From NCBI RefSeq assembly GCF_900094805.1, contig NZ_FMAT01000006.1, forward strand, positions 62,001 through 126,000: a stretch of 64,000 nt of DNA, written 5' to 3'. The DNA is from Arthrobacter sp. NIO-1057 (GTDB lineage: Bacteria > Actinomycetota > Actinomycetes > Actinomycetales > Micrococcaceae). Positions 1 to 9,003 of the stretch are shown piece by piece (the stretch's first letter is position 1; every line of letters begins with the position of its first letter). Below the pieces are notes generated by a model that did not search any database, was not told the DNA's origin, and worked only from the letters and a program-made list of their open reading frames with translations. A program made the position numbers and the translations under genes.

Positions 1-977
1 ACTGAGAGTCCCTCGTTGATGATTCGCTGTGCCAGCTGTTCAATTGCTTCACCGCTCGACAGGCCAAGCAGGGCCCTTGCGTGGCCGGCAGAAAGAACGC
101 CTGCAGCCACGCGACGCTGAACCAATGGAGGCAACTTCATGAGACGAATCGTGTTCGAGATCTGCGACCTTGAACGACCGATCCGATCAGAAAGAACTTC
201 CTGAGTACAGTTGAACTCTTCTAAAAGCTGCTGATAAGCGGCCGCTTCTTCTAGTGGGTTCAACTGCGAACGGTGAAGGTTCTCGAGGAGGGCGTCTCTC
301 AGAAGATCCGTGTCCTGCGTGTCACGAATGATCGCCGGGATCTTATCGAGACCAGCCGCTTGAGTCGCGCGCCAACGGCGCTCACCCATAACGAGCTCAT
401 AAGGGGCATCATCAGACTCACGGGAAGGCCTAACGACGATAGGCTGCAGCAACCCAATCTCTCGAATGGAGTGGATGAGCTCATCCATATGCTCTTCATC
501 GAAATTGGTACGTGGCTGCTTGCGATTCGGGTGAATCAGCTTTACGTCGAGTTCAGCAAATTGTGCACCCGGTACTTCTACCAACCCAGTTGCATTATCA
601 ATCTCAGTAGTTGGTTTGTCAGCCTGAGTAGCTGGTTCTACGAACTTCTCCGCGGGTTCTACGTTTCTCGAGGTCGGCCTTCCAGAAGATGCCGGCTTGG
701 AAGATAGTGTCGTATTCAGACCAGGCATTGTCGCTCGAGGACGTTTCGTCGACTTAGCGGTAGGAGTTGCAGTTTTAGGTGAGGTCGATTTACGCCCAGG
801 CTCAAAGAACATGTCGACAGGACGAGACGTCTTAGGTTTAGCAGGTGCAGCAGTCTTGGCTTCTGGCTTATTTGTTTCACGTGAAACAACCGAGGTATCT
901 TCGGGCGCTTCAGTTACCGGTGAGCTTGAGATCAGCGCTCCCAGTCCCCTACCTAAACCACGCTTCTTCTCTGCCAT
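1..977 (-). CDS. parB: ParB chromosome-partitioning protein (C-terminus cut by window edge)
   Basis: ParB binds parS sites near the origin, spreads as a CTP-dependent clamp and works with ParA to segregate chromosomes. The reading frame is open from an ATG at 975-977 to the window edge, so about 325 residues are visible and the C-terminal part is missing. The protein begins [16 protein letters not shown], the typical ParA-interacting N-terminal tail. A Pro/Thr/Lys-rich linker of about 120 residues follows, then the ParB/Spo0J core with VMGERRWRA (CTP-binding arginine patch) and an HTH region ([18 protein letters not shown]). parA follows upstream on the same strand. A perfect parS lies inside its own coding sequence. 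Identification is secure; the full length is not visible. Confidence 0.95.
   Translation of the reverse strand, partial: MAEKKRGLGRGLGALISSSPVTEAPEDTSVVSRETNKPEAKTAAPAKPKTSRPVDMFFEPGRKSTSPKTATPTAKSTKRPRATMPGLNTTLSSKPASSGRPTSRNVEPAEKFVEPATQADKPTTEIDNATGLVEVPGAQFAELDVKLIHPNRKQPRTNFDEEHMDELIHSIREIGLLQPIVVRPSRESDDAPYELVMGERRWRATQAAGLDKIPAIIRDTQDTDLLRDALLENLHRSQLNPLEEAAAYQQLLEEFNCTQEVLSDRIGRSRSQISNTIRLMKLPPLVQRRVAAGVLSAGHARALLGLSSGEAIEQLAQRIINEGLS
873..888. promoter_or_regulatory. parS: parS site 1
   Basis: TGTTTCACGTGAAACA is a perfect 16-bp palindrome identical to the bacterial parS consensus bound by ParB. It lies inside the N-terminal linker region of parB, a common place for origin-proximal parS sites. 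The consensus is established knowledge; occupancy here is inferred. Confidence 0.95.
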
Positions 978-1170
978 GATATTTGCACGCCCTTTCGTCC
1001 GAACATTCAGCCCGAGACTAGTCTACTGTTTTTAGACATTGAACCGGGGATGCTTGATGAAAGTTAGCATCGGTGTTGCATACTATTAGTTTGAGGAAAA
1101 TCTCGTTGTCTAAAACAACAATTCACTGTTGAATATCCGCATTCTTCAGCCGAGAAGCGACAAATATCGG

Positions 1171-2094
1171 CTAAGCGCCCCGTTCAGCCATTTCATAGGC
1201 CGCTTCAGTGTAGGAGAGAGCGCCAGTAGAGTTCGGATCATAGGTGATCACGGTCTGCTGGTAGCTCGGAGCCTCAGAGATACGTACCGAGCGAGGAATG
1301 ACGGCGTCGAGGACTTGCTCGGGGAAATGCTCTCTAACTTCGTTGGCAACTTGAGCTGCCAGCTTGGTTCGACCGTCATACATCGTTAGCAAGATGGTAG
1401 AAACTGTGAGCTTGGAATTCAGGTGCTTCTGAATCATCTCAATGTTCTTCAAGAGCTGGCTGAGGCCCTCAAGTGCGTAATACTCACACTGAATTGGGAT
1501 CAGAACCTCACGCGCGGCAACGAACGCATTTACAGTCAAGAGTCCGAGGCTTGGAGGGCAGTCAATGAACACATAGTCCAGGCGTGGCAGCCCCTCACGC
1601 TGGCGCGTACGTGCATAGTCGTCCAGAGCGCGTTGTAGGCGCTGCTCTCGTGCAACCAAAGAGACGAGCTCAATCTCTGCACCGGCGAGATGAATCGTGG
1701 CTGGTGCAACCTGAAGCGACGGTAGATCTGGGCACGTTGCGACAACATCAGACAACGGAAGATCATTGATAAGTACGTCGTAAATGCTATCAACTTCGGA
1801 ATGATGCTCAATTCCCAATGCGGTTGACGCATTGCCCTGTGGGTCTATGTCGATAACCAAAACATTCAAGCCACCCTTGGCCAATGCAGCGGCCAAGTTG
1901 ACGGTCGTCGTAGTTTTGCCGACGCCGCCCTTCTGGTTGGAGATTGTGAAATAGCGGGTCTTCTCAGGAGCTGGCACCGTGCGGGCCTCCAAAGCTTCGC
2001 GACGACGATGTTCGCTAGCTATCTGCGTAGCCAGAGGCGAGGACGAGTCACTGAAATCAAAAGCACTATCCGACGAGCTCTTAGTCTTGGACAC
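1171..2094 (-). CDS. parA: ParA chromosome-partitioning ATPase
   Basis: Walker-type (MinD/ParA) ATPase that dimerises on nucleoid DNA with ATP and is released by ParB, driving segregation of the origin region. The 307-residue protein has a Ser-rich N-terminal tail of about 45 residues, then the deviant Walker A motif KGGVGKTT at residues 55-62 with the signature lysine, and the switch sequence DIDPQGNAS. DCPPSLGLLT forms the Walker B region. The start is GTG at 2092-2094, preceded by a strong AGGAGG ribosome-binding site. It is followed by parB. The second parS lies in its upstream region, so autoregulation by ParB is possible but not shown. Confidence 0.96.
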   Translation of the reverse strand: MSKTKSSSDSAFDFSDSSSPLATQIASEHRRREALEARTVPAPEKTRYFTISNQKGGVGKTTTTVNLAAALAKGGLNVLVIDIDPQGNASTALGIEHHSEVDSIYDVLINDLPLSDVVATCPDLPSLQVAPATIHLAGAEIELVSLVAREQRLQRALDDYARTRQREGLPRLDYVFIDCPPSLGLLTVNAFVAAREVLIPIQCEYYALEGLSQLLKNIEMIQKHLNSKLTVSTILLTMYDGRTKLAAQVANEVREHFPEQVLDAVIPRSVRISEAPSYQQTVITYDPNSTGALSYTEAAYEMAERGA

Positions 2095-2150
2095 CGGTAA
2101 AACTCCTCCTCGTGAATTAGTGAAAACCTTATCGATGGTTTCACTGACAA

Positions 2151-2166
2151 TGTTTCACGTGAAACA
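2151..2166. promoter_or_regulatory. parS: parS site 2
   Basis: A second perfect TGTTTCACGTGAAACA palindrome, in the rsmG-parA intergenic region about 57 bp upstream of the parA start. Two consensus parS sites within 1.3 kb confirm an origin-proximal partition region. Confidence 0.95.
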
Positions 2167-2268
2167 TTCAAAACAAGTTATTTGGATTGCGAACTAAACT
2201 TGATCTTCTAAACTCCAAAGAAAAGCTTGTCAGCTATCCAGCACTAATTAACAGACTATCGCGTCGGC

Positions 2269-2910
2269 CTAGCCAACCTTAATGCGAACCACCGTAGTAG
2301 GCTCTGCAAGCAAATCTTCACCCAGGGTCAAGACTTCAGTTTCCTTGCCACCGAGCTTACGAATAGCCTTAGACGCCTTCTCAATCTCTTCTGCAGCCGA
2401 GCGACCTTTGATGGCGATTAGTTCGCCCTGGCCGTGCAGCAGAGGGATCGTCAGACCTGCCAAATTGGTCAATGCCGACACCGCACGTGCGGTGACATAC
2501 CGAGCGTTGACTGCGTCAACCATTTGCTCGGCACGTCCACGCATGACGGTCACGTTATCAAGACCTAGATCATCAATGACCTCGGACAGCCAGATACAGC
2601 GACGCTCGAGGGGCTCAATCAGGGTCAGCTTCAGGTCTGGGCGGGCAATAGCAAGGCAAAGACCTGGAAGGCCTGCTCCAGAGCCTACGTCGGCAACCTC
2701 AACGTCTCGTTCCATCACCGATTCAATCACCGCGCAGTTGAGCACGTGACGGGACCACAGCCTAGGGACTTCACGAGGACCAAGCAGTCCACGTTCGATG
2801 CCCGAACTAGCCAGATGCTGAACATAGCGCTTAGCTAGATCCAGTCGGTCACCGAAGATTTTTTCGGCAGCCAGGGCCTCTTCTGCAGTAAGGCTGAGAT
2901 CCTCAGTCAT
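2269..2910 (-). CDS. rsmG: RsmG, 16S rRNA (guanine-527 N7) methyltransferase
   Basis: SAM-dependent methyltransferase (GidB family) that modifies G527 of 16S rRNA; loss of the enzyme is known to give low-level streptomycin resistance in other bacteria. The protein is 213 residues, the normal family length. The SAM-binding motif VADVGSGAGLPG lies near residues 72-83, followed by the acidic strand end TLIEP. It starts with ATG at 2908-2910 and sits between jag and parA on the minus strand, its classical position in actinobacteria. Confidence 0.95.
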   Translation of the reverse strand: MTEDLSLTAEEALAAEKIFGDRLDLAKRYVQHLASSGIERGLLGPREVPRLWSRHVLNCAVIESVMERDVEVADVGSGAGLPGLCLAIARPDLKLTLIEPLERRCIWLSEVIDDLGLDNVTVMRGRAEQMVDAVNARYVTARAVSALTNLAGLTIPLLHGQGELIAIKGRSAAEEIEKASKAIRKLGGKETEVLTLGEDLLAEPTTVVRIKVG

Positions 2911-2956
2911 GGTCTTGGTCCTTTAGGTCGATCAGCACGCTGGTGCGTATTGTTAC

Positions 2957-3484
2957 TTAGCTGTCCAATACCGAAACAACGATATGGCGTCGAGTTGATT
3001 CGCCTTCTGATTCCGAATGCAATCCTGCATCAGCAATCACATCGTGAACGAGCTTGCGCTCGTATGCACTCATCGGTTCTAGATGAACTTTTTCGCCGGT
3101 TTCGCGAGCGGTTTCAATAGCGTTCTCGGCAACCTTCTTGAGCTGCTGAGCACGGCTCGTTCGGTAGCCTGCGATGTCCAGAATCAATCGTGAGCGTTCA
3201 CCGGTAGCAGTCAGTACGGCAAGACGAGTCAGCTCCTGAAGGGCGTCAAGGATCTCTCCCTTTTCGCCCACAAGGCTGTCCAAGGACGTGCCTTCTTCTT
3301 CAGTGACGATGGAGATGTAGGTGCGTCCGCCACGGATTTCGATGTCAATGTCGCCATCAAGATCAGCAATATCCAGAAGTTCTTCGAGGTAGTCGGCTGC
3401 GACTTCACCCTCGTCTAAAACCTCTTGATCGTCATCGATCTGTGCTTCAAGTTCTGGTACGTCGATATTCTCAGTTGCAGTCAT
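2957..3484 (-). CDS. jag: Jag/KhpB-type RNA-binding protein (KH and R3H domains)
   Basis: Small RNA-binding protein encoded next to YidC in many Gram-positive bacteria, linked to cell division and envelope control in other species. At 175 residues it has an acidic N-terminus, a KH-like domain around residues 40-110 (SLVGEKGEILDALQELTRL) and a C-terminal R3H domain with the ERKLVH signature (arginine and histidine three residues apart). It lacks the long Jag-N domain of Firmicutes, as is usual in actinobacteria. The ATG start lies 2 bp after the yidC stop, so the two are co-transcribed. Confidence 0.92.
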   Translation of the reverse strand: MTATENIDVPELEAQIDDDQEVLDEGEVAADYLEELLDIADLDGDIDIEIRGGRTYISIVTEEEGTSLDSLVGEKGEILDALQELTRLAVLTATGERSRLILDIAGYRTSRAQQLKKVAENAIETARETGEKVHLEPMSAYERKLVHDVIADAGLHSESEGESTRRHIVVSVLDS

Positions 3485-3486
3485 TG

Positions 3487-4461
3487 CTACTTCTTCTTCC
3501 GGCGGTTATTACGCTTTGGCTGTTCGCGCTGGCCCTTGGCAGCCTTCTGAGCGGCTTCTTCAGCGGCTGCAGCTGCTTCTTCCTTCTTCATGCCTACTGG
3601 TGGCAGACCCTTTGCGGCACGGCGGGCGTTCAATTCACGCTCTGCTTCCGAACCTGGGGTTGGGTTGTTGCGAATAACCCAGTACTGCTGGCACAGGGTC
3701 CAGAGGTTGGTTGCGGTCCAGTAGATCAGAACACCAATTGGGAAGTTGATACCACCGATACCGAAGACCAAAGGCAGGATGTACAGCATCATCTTCTGCT
3801 GCTGCATGAACGGACCCTCGAGGGCCTCCTTGCTCATGTTCTTGGTCATCAGCTGACGCTGGGTGAAGAACTGCGAAGCAATCATGGCCAGAATCATGAT
3901 CACTGCCACGATCACTACAGCCCAGTTAGTGTTCCCCGAGTTGAAGGTGCCCAAGAAGGTATCCGAGAGCGGTGCGCCAAAGATCTGTGCGCTATCAAAG
4001 CTACGAATGTTCTCAACAGACAGAGCGCCAACGGACTGACCGTTCTCGCTGGCGTGGGAGGCGTTGTTCAGTACGCGGAAGAGCGCAAAGAAGAACGGCA
4101 TCTGAATCAACAGTGGCAGGCACGAAGACAGTGGATTGGTCTTGTGCTTCTTGAACAGCGCCTGCTGCTCTTGCACCATTGCCTGACGCGAGAGCTGGTC
4201 GGTCTTGCCCTTGTACTTAGCCTGAAGCTTACGAAGGTCAGGCTGCAGGGCCTGCATGGCTCGCTGCGACTTGATCTGCTTTACGAAGACTGGAATCAGC
4301 AAGGTACGAATCAGCAACACAAGGAAAATGATCGACAGGGTCCAGGTAACACCTGAACCTTCATCCATCCCAATCCGAGTGAACAGTTCGTGGAATGCCC
4401 ACAAAACCCACGACACCGCATACGTAAACGGAGTCAATATCGTGTCTAGAAAGTTGTTCAT
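3487..4461 (-). CDS. yidC: YidC/OxaI membrane protein insertase
   Basis: Inserts and folds membrane proteins, alone or with SecYEG. At 324 residues it is the short Gram-positive type without the large periplasmic domain. The N-terminal hydrophobic segment is followed by the 60KD_IMP core: membrane segments near residues 38-60, a Lys/Gln-rich cytoplasmic hairpin, and further segments (SSCLPLLIQMPFFFALFRVL and later). The C-terminus is strongly basic (about the last 40 residues), which suggests ribosome contact. The ATG overlaps the yidD stop by one base. Confidence 0.95.
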   Translation of the reverse strand: MNNFLDTILTPFTYAVSWVLWAFHELFTRIGMDEGSGVTWTLSIIFLVLLIRTLLIPVFVKQIKSQRAMQALQPDLRKLQAKYKGKTDQLSRQAMVQEQQALFKKHKTNPLSSCLPLLIQMPFFFALFRVLNNASHASENGQSVGALSVENIRSFDSAQIFGAPLSDTFLGTFNSGNTNWAVVIVAVIMILAMIASQFFTQRQLMTKNMSKEALEGPFMQQQKMMLYILPLVFGIGGINFPIGVLIYWTATNLWTLCQQYWVIRNNPTPGSEAERELNARRAAKGLPPVGMKKEEAAAAAEEAAQKAAKGQREQPKRNNRRKKK

Positions 4462-4838
4462 CAGTGGTCGAGCTCCTTGCGGCCGCTATCCGCGGCGTCT
4501 TCATCGTCGGGAATCACAGGATGATTCAGAACTATGATCCTCGGCAGTTTGCCTTCTGGCCAAATCCTTGGTCCCTCGGGAACGTGATCGACGCCTCCGT
4601 GAGACCACGGATTGCACCGAAGGATACGCCAAGTGGTCAGTCCGGCACCCTTAATAACGCCGTGCTGAGTCACTGCTTCGAGCCCATAGGCAGAACAGCT
4701 AGGAAAGTATCGGCATACATCGCCATAAAGTGGCGAGATGATTTTTCGGTAAATCTTGAGCAACCCGATGACAATGTTCCGTGGAATATCGACAATGAAC
4801 CACAAAACACCTGTCCGGGGAGCGGAATCCTTACGCAT
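4461..4838 (-). CDS. yidD: YidD membrane protein insertion efficiency factor
   Basis: Small amphipathic protein that helps YidC-dependent insertion. At 125 residues it contains the family core [20 protein letters not shown], with conserved cysteines, and [10 protein letters not shown]. The C-terminal extension of about 40 residues is less conserved. Its start overlaps the rnpA stop (ATGA) and its stop overlaps the yidC start, so rpmH-rnpA-yidD-yidC-jag-rsmG reads as one compact unit. Confidence 0.94.
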   Translation of the reverse strand: MRKDSAPRTGVLWFIVDIPRNIVIGLLKIYRKIISPLYGDVCRYFPSCSAYGLEAVTQHGVIKGAGLTTWRILRCNPWSHGGVDHVPEGPRIWPEGKLPRIIVLNHPVIPDDEDAADSGRKELDH

Positions 4839-5191
4839 CAGCGATCCTCTAGTTTCCGTAACGCAGCGGAAAAAGATGCGTTTACCTGGGAACGAAGTTC
4901 ATCCCATGAAAGTTCCGAGGCGCCAGGAAGAGCTCGGACGACAATGTCGACATCGCCATCTACGCGCCTGAGCTCGTGGGCAATTTCTCGCATTCGTCGT
5001 TTGACGAGATTCCTTTTAACGGCAATACCTACAGCCTTGGACACAATGAATCCAAACCGGTCCCCCACAAACTCATCTGTTTGACGGCGGCGTGCATATA
5101 GCACGACGTTCCGGCGTCCGCTTCGGACGCCGGAACGTACTGTGGCTGTAAGATCCTGCGCTAGGCGCAGTCGCTGATTCTTTGGCAACAT
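4838..5191 (-). CDS. rnpA: Ribonuclease P protein component
   Basis: Protein subunit of RNase P, which removes 5' leaders from pre-tRNAs. The 117-residue protein has the N-terminal LPKNQRLR and the signature [18 protein letters not shown] (RNR motif) near residues 52-70. It starts with ATG at 5189-5191, 65 bp after rpmH, in the near-universal rpmH-rnpA arrangement. Confidence 0.96.
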   Translation of the reverse strand: MLPKNQRLRLAQDLTATVRSGVRSGRRNVVLYARRRQTDEFVGDRFGFIVSKAVGIAVKRNLVKRRMREIAHELRRVDGDVDIVVRALPGASELSWDELRSQVNASFSAALRKLEDR

Positions 5192-5256
5192 GTTTTTATG
5201 ACCAGCTCTTTAGTTGAGCTCGTTGAAATCATGAAGCCAACAGCTGATTAGCAAAT

Positions 5257-5394
5257 TTATGCTGAAAGGTCTGCACGGCCCTTGCCACGACGTGCCGAAA
5301 GGATGGCACGACCTGCACGGGTACGCATACGAAGACGGAAACCGTGCTTCTTCGAACGACGACGGTTGTTAGGCTGAAAAGTCCGCTTGCTCAC
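5257..5394 (-). CDS. rpmH: 50S ribosomal protein L34
   Basis: A 45-residue, Arg/Lys-rich ribosomal protein starting [20 protein letters not shown] and ending GKGRADLSA, a full L34. The start is GTG at 5392-5394 and the stop TAA at 5257-5259. It leads the leftward ribosome/RNase P/insertase operon and diverges from dnaA across the origin-side intergenic region. Confidence 0.97.
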   Translation of the reverse strand: MSKRTFQPNNRRRSKKHGFRLRMRTRAGRAILSARRGKGRADLSA

Positions 5395-5911
5395 GGTGAC
5401 ACTCCAAGACGATCTAGATGATGCGTTCTTCCCGTTGACCAGCTAGCTCGATAACAACAGGTTGACGCTCTTTGTTTTTATAAAATGTGCTAAATTCACG
5501 GGCTCTACAAAATGAGCAAGTCGCAAAATGATGCACACAGGACTGAATAACAATAGAAAAATGCGCGCCATAGGTCAAATTGGCATGGGAGTAGCGCCAG
5601 CGGCACCTATGGGAACTGTTGGCCTGTGAATAATCTACCTCAAAGTTGTGGATTACTTTGATGAAGAAGGAAAGAAAGTTCACATCTATACATGAAAGTG
5701 CTAGTCATCTCGCTGCTTAAAACGCACATTTTCATGGGAAAATCTGTTTTCCACACCTTCAAGGTCAACTTTTTCCACCTAGCTGTGCATAACTGTGTGG
5801 ATGGTGGATAGAATCAATGGTGATACCGTCCCAAAAGGCGGTGTTTTCGACCCTTGGAAACAAGGATCGTGTGACCAACATTGCATTTTTGACGAGAGTG
5901 GGGCGCCCTTA
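5395..5911. other. rpmH-dnaA intergenic region with DnaA-box-like sites
   Basis: A 517-bp AT-rich gap between the divergent rpmH and dnaA genes. It must hold the promoters of both operons, but I could not pick convincing -35/-10 pairs. One-mismatch relatives of TTATCCACA lie at 5647-5655 (minus), 5747-5755 (TTTTCCACA) and 5784-5792 (TGTGCATAA); a weaker one, TGTGGATGG, is at 5796-5804. These are compatible with DnaA autoregulation or an origin sub-region. The frame of dnaA is open back to a GTG at 5795, but that extension has no family-like sequence and overlaps these boxes, so I treat it as non-coding. Confidence 0.6.
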
Positions 5912-7348
5912 GTGAGCAGCGACGAGACCAATAGCATTGGTAGCTCCTGGCGTCAGGTAATTCGCAAGATCGAGGACGATGATCGAGTTAAGGCGCGCTA
6001 CCGTGCTTTCGTATCCTTGGCCAAGCCTCAGGGCCTGATCGGTACAACTCTGCTCGTCGCAGTCCCTAATGACCTGACCCGCGATATTTTGCAGACTCAG
6101 TTGCGTGAACCGCTGGATGAGGCATTGCGCGAAGTATTCCAGGACGATATTCGCTGTGCCGTCAGCGTAGATCTCTCACTTTCAGACGAAACTGAAGAAG
6201 AAGTTCCTGAGGCCAGCGCGCCAGCACCTGCTACTCCTGCAGTCACTGAAACACCTGGCCCGCGCCCGCAGCCGGCCCCGCAGCCTACTCCCCCGTCGAA
6301 TTCTCAAGAGTTTGGCCGACTGAATCCGAAGTACATTTTTGATACCTTCGTGATCGGATCTTCGAACCGTTTTGCTCACGCAGCAGCGGTCGCCGTTGCT
6401 GAAGCGCCGGCAAAGGCCTATAACCCACTGTTCATTTACGGTGATTCTGGTCTGGGCAAGACCCACTTGCTACATGCCATCGGTCATTACGCGCGACACC
6501 TGTATAAAGGCATCCGCGTTCGCTATGTAAATTCAGAAGAATTCACCAACGACTTCATCAACTCGATTCGTGATGACGAAGGTGCCAGCTTCAAGCAGAC
6601 CTACCGCAACGTCGACATTCTTCTCATCGACGATATCCAGTTCTTGGCTAATAAGGACGCGACGCAGGAAGAGTTCTTCCATACCTTCAATGCATTGCAC
6701 AACCACAACAAGCAAGTTGTGATCACTTCTGACCTTCCTCCAAAACAGCTGCAGGGTTTCGAAGACCGTATGCGTTCACGCTTCGAGTGGGGTCTGCTAA
6801 CCGACATTCAGCCGCCAGAGCTCGAAACTCGTATTGCGATTCTGCGTAAAAAAGCAGACGCAGAAAATCTTTCTGCTCCAGGCGACGTGATGGAGTACAT
6901 TGCTTCACGCATTTCCACCAACATTCGCGAACTCGAGGGCGCGTTGATTCGCGTCACCGCTTTTGCTTCGTTGAACAATCAGCCAGTTGATCTTGCTCTG
7001 GCCGAAACCGTCCTCAAAGACTTGATCAGCGAAGACGGTGCCCAGGAAATCACGCCATCGACCATCATCAAGCAAACAGCCGAGTACTTTGGGCTGACCA
7101 TTGATGAGCTGAATAGCAAATCAAGAACTCGAACTTTGGTCACGGCCCGCCAGATCGCGATGTACCTGCTGCGTGAGCTTACCGACATGTCTCTGCCGAA
7201 GATTGGTGCCGAGCTAGGCGGACGCGATCACACCACCGTGATTCACGCGGATCGCAAGATTCGAGAGCTCATGGCCGAACGCCGAGCCATCTTTAACCAA
7301 GTCACTGAGCTTACAAACCGCATTAAGCAGAGTCAGCGAGAACACTAA
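5912..7348 (+). CDS. dnaA: Chromosomal replication initiator DnaA
   Basis: AAA+ initiator that binds DnaA boxes and opens oriC. With the chosen GTG start at 5912 the protein is 478 residues and begins [20 protein letters not shown], as in related DnaA proteins. Domain I spans about 1-85, followed by a Pro/Ala-rich linker at about 95-130. Domain III carries Walker [10 protein letters not shown] (177-185) and Walker [10 protein letters not shown]. Domain IV carries the box-binding signature [15 protein letters not shown]. The frame extends to an upstream GTG at 5795, which would add 39 unconserved residues. The ribosome-binding site before 5912 is weak. Confidence 0.97.
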   Translation: MSSDETNSIGSSWRQVIRKIEDDDRVKARYRAFVSLAKPQGLIGTTLLVAVPNDLTRDILQTQLREPLDEALREVFQDDIRCAVSVDLSLSDETEEEVPEASAPAPATPAVTETPGPRPQPAPQPTPPSNSQEFGRLNPKYIFDTFVIGSSNRFAHAAAVAVAEAPAKAYNPLFIYGDSGLGKTHLLHAIGHYARHLYKGIRVRYVNSEEFTNDFINSIRDDEGASFKQTYRNVDILLIDDIQFLANKDATQEEFFHTFNALHNHNKQVVITSDLPPKQLQGFEDRMRSRFEWGLLTDIQPPELETRIAILRKKADAENLSAPGDVMEYIASRISTNIRELEGALIRVTAFASLNNQPVDLALAETVLKDLISEDGAQEITPSTIIKQTAEYFGLTIDELNSKSRTRTLVTARQIAMYLLRELTDMSLPKIGAELGGRDHTTVIHADRKIRELMAERRAIFNQVTELTNRIKQSQREH

Positions 7349-7817
7349 AAAGCAAGAAACCACAGGTGTGGATAAATCTGTGGATGATCTGGTGACTACC
7401 TGCGGATAAGGGTAGGGCACCGTGTGGACGTTAAAAATCGTGGAACTGAGTTTCAACAAGACCTTGGAACTCAGTGTCACGTTCAACCACAGATTGTTCA
7501 CATGCACAATCGCCGTCAGATCTAGGAATTTAGCCTTTATCCACAGTATCAACAAGGGTTATTAACACTTCTCCTTTAAACCCTTATTCATCCAAATAAC
7601 GAGTCCACTCCTGACCCTCGAGCCAAACCTGTTCAAATCTTGTCCTTCGGACTCTCGTCAACAGATGAGATTGAAGACTGACTTTGCATCGACAGGACGT
7701 GGCAAGATTAAAATGGAGAGAACGTGCAACTACCTGCTCTATGCTTAAGAACTTGGCGAGGGAACAACCTTCTTGGCCTGACTTAAGACTCAAGGGTGTC
7801 CGAAAGGCGGATTTTTC
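7349..7817. other. oriC: dnaA-dnaN intergenic region, putative oriC
   Basis: A 469-bp gap in the classical oriC position. Perfect DnaA boxes (TTATCCACA or complement) lie at 7367-7375 (minus) and 7537-7545 (plus), and TTGTTCACA at 7494-7502. One-mismatch forms are at 7379-7387 and 7401-7409. Just after the last perfect box is an AT-rich stretch with GTTATTAACAC (7558-7568), a candidate unwinding element. The dnaN promoter must also be here. Calling it the origin rests on position and boxes only; a GC-skew switch was not computed, and a richer box cluster exists at 22.1-22.6 kb. Confidence 0.7.
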
Positions 7818-8945
7818 GTGAAGTTCAGCGTTGAAAAGGATGTATTGGCAGACGCCGTATCCTGGACCGCCCGGTCCTTGGCACAACGCCCACCCTCACC
7901 AGTACTGGCTGGTATTTTGATCACCACCCATGAAGGCTTAGTTCGCCTCGAGGGTTTTGATTACGAGATTTCCTCGCATATTGAGATCCCTGCGGACATT
8001 TCCGAGCAAGGATCAATTCTGGTCTCAGGCAAACTTCTAGCTGAGATCACCCGTTCACTGCCAAATTCCACTGTGACTTTGGAAACGGACGGCTCAAAGA
8101 TTTCACTCACCTGTGGCCGCTCACGCTTCCATCTGGCCACCATGCCAGTTGATGAATACCCAACATTGCCAGAGCTACCTGCAATCGCAGGCACCATTGA
8201 CGGCCAGGCATTCTCCGCTGCCGTATCGCAGGTTATCGTTGCTGCCTCCAAGGACGACACCCTTCCAGTGCTTACCGGTATCAAGGTCGAAATTGAAAAT
8301 GACCTGATCACGTTCTTGGCTACGGACCGTTACCGTTTGGCACTGCGGGAGTTGAACTGGACGCCTAACACTTCAGAGATTTCTACTTCATTCTTGATCA
8401 AGGCGAAGACCCTCAGTGAAGTAGCTAAGACTCTTTCTGGTGCTGGCGAATTGAAGCTAGCCATCAGCGAGAAGGGCGACATGGTTGGCTTCGAAAGCTC
8501 GAACCGCCGCACCACCTCATTGCTAATTAATGGCGAATACCCCAAGATTCGCTCGCTCTTCCCAAGCGATACCCCCATCCATGCGACCGTTCGTACCAGC
8601 GAACTGATGGAAGCTGTACGTCGTGTATCGGTTGTTGCTGAACGAAACACCCCAGTTCGCATGGCCTTCACCGATGGTCAGCTGACGTTGGATGCAGGTA
8701 CTGGCGAAGACGCTCAGGCAGAAGAAGCCATCGTGGCTTCGCTTCGCGGTGAAGATATCGTGGTTGCTTTCAACCCGACCTTCCTTTCGGAGGGCTTGAA
8801 CTCATTCACTACCGACTTCGTGCGTTTCTCATTCACCAGTGCACCAAAGCCGGCAATGCTTACCGGCCAGAAGCAACTGGATGAAGAAGACCAAGATCAG
8901 TACCGCTACCTCGTCATGCCGGTACGATTGCCAAACTCGAACTAA
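7818..8945 (+). CDS. dnaN: DNA polymerase III beta sliding clamp
   Basis: Ring-shaped processivity clamp that tethers polymerase III and repair factors to DNA. At 375 residues it is the usual length for three clamp subdomains. The N-terminus MKFSVEKDVLADAVSWTAR and the C-terminal YLVMPVRLPN match the family. It starts with GTG at 7818. A 12-bp hairpin follows the stop, before recF. Confidence 0.97.
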   Translation: MKFSVEKDVLADAVSWTARSLAQRPPSPVLAGILITTHEGLVRLEGFDYEISSHIEIPADISEQGSILVSGKLLAEITRSLPNSTVTLETDGSKISLTCGRSRFHLATMPVDEYPTLPELPAIAGTIDGQAFSAAVSQVIVAASKDDTLPVLTGIKVEIENDLITFLATDRYRLALRELNWTPNTSEISTSFLIKAKTLSEVAKTLSGAGELKLAISEKGDMVGFESSNRRTTSLLINGEYPKIRSLFPSDTPIHATVRTSELMEAVRRVSVVAERNTPVRMAFTDGQLTLDAGTGEDAQAEEAIVASLRGEDIVVAFNPTFLSEGLNSFTTDFVRFSFTSAPKPAMLTGQKQLDEEDQDQYRYLVMPVRLPNSN

Positions 8946-8954
8946 ATCAACTGC

Positions 8955-8982
8955 GTGGTGGATGAATTATTTCATCCACCAC
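8955..8982. repeat. Inverted repeat between dnaN and recF
   Basis: A perfect 12-bp stem, GTGGTGGATGAA paired with TTCATCCACCAC, with a 4-nt TTAT loop. It sits 10 bp after the dnaN stop and 21 bp before the recF start. No U-tract follows, so it is more likely an mRNA-stability or attenuation hairpin between the genes than a full terminator. Confidence 0.75.
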
Positions 8983-9003
8983 CTCGATTCTGTCAGGACC
9001 TCG

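Noticed and set aside
3442-4356. 304-codon open frame opposite yidC
   Set aside because: Composition (His/Gln/Leu-rich) reflects the complement of the YidC frame; no homology-like features.
5795-5911. N-terminal extension of dnaA from the GTG at 5795
   Set aside because: The extra 39 residues do not look like any DnaA N-terminus, and the GTG at 5912 gives the family start; the region also carries DnaA-box-like sites.
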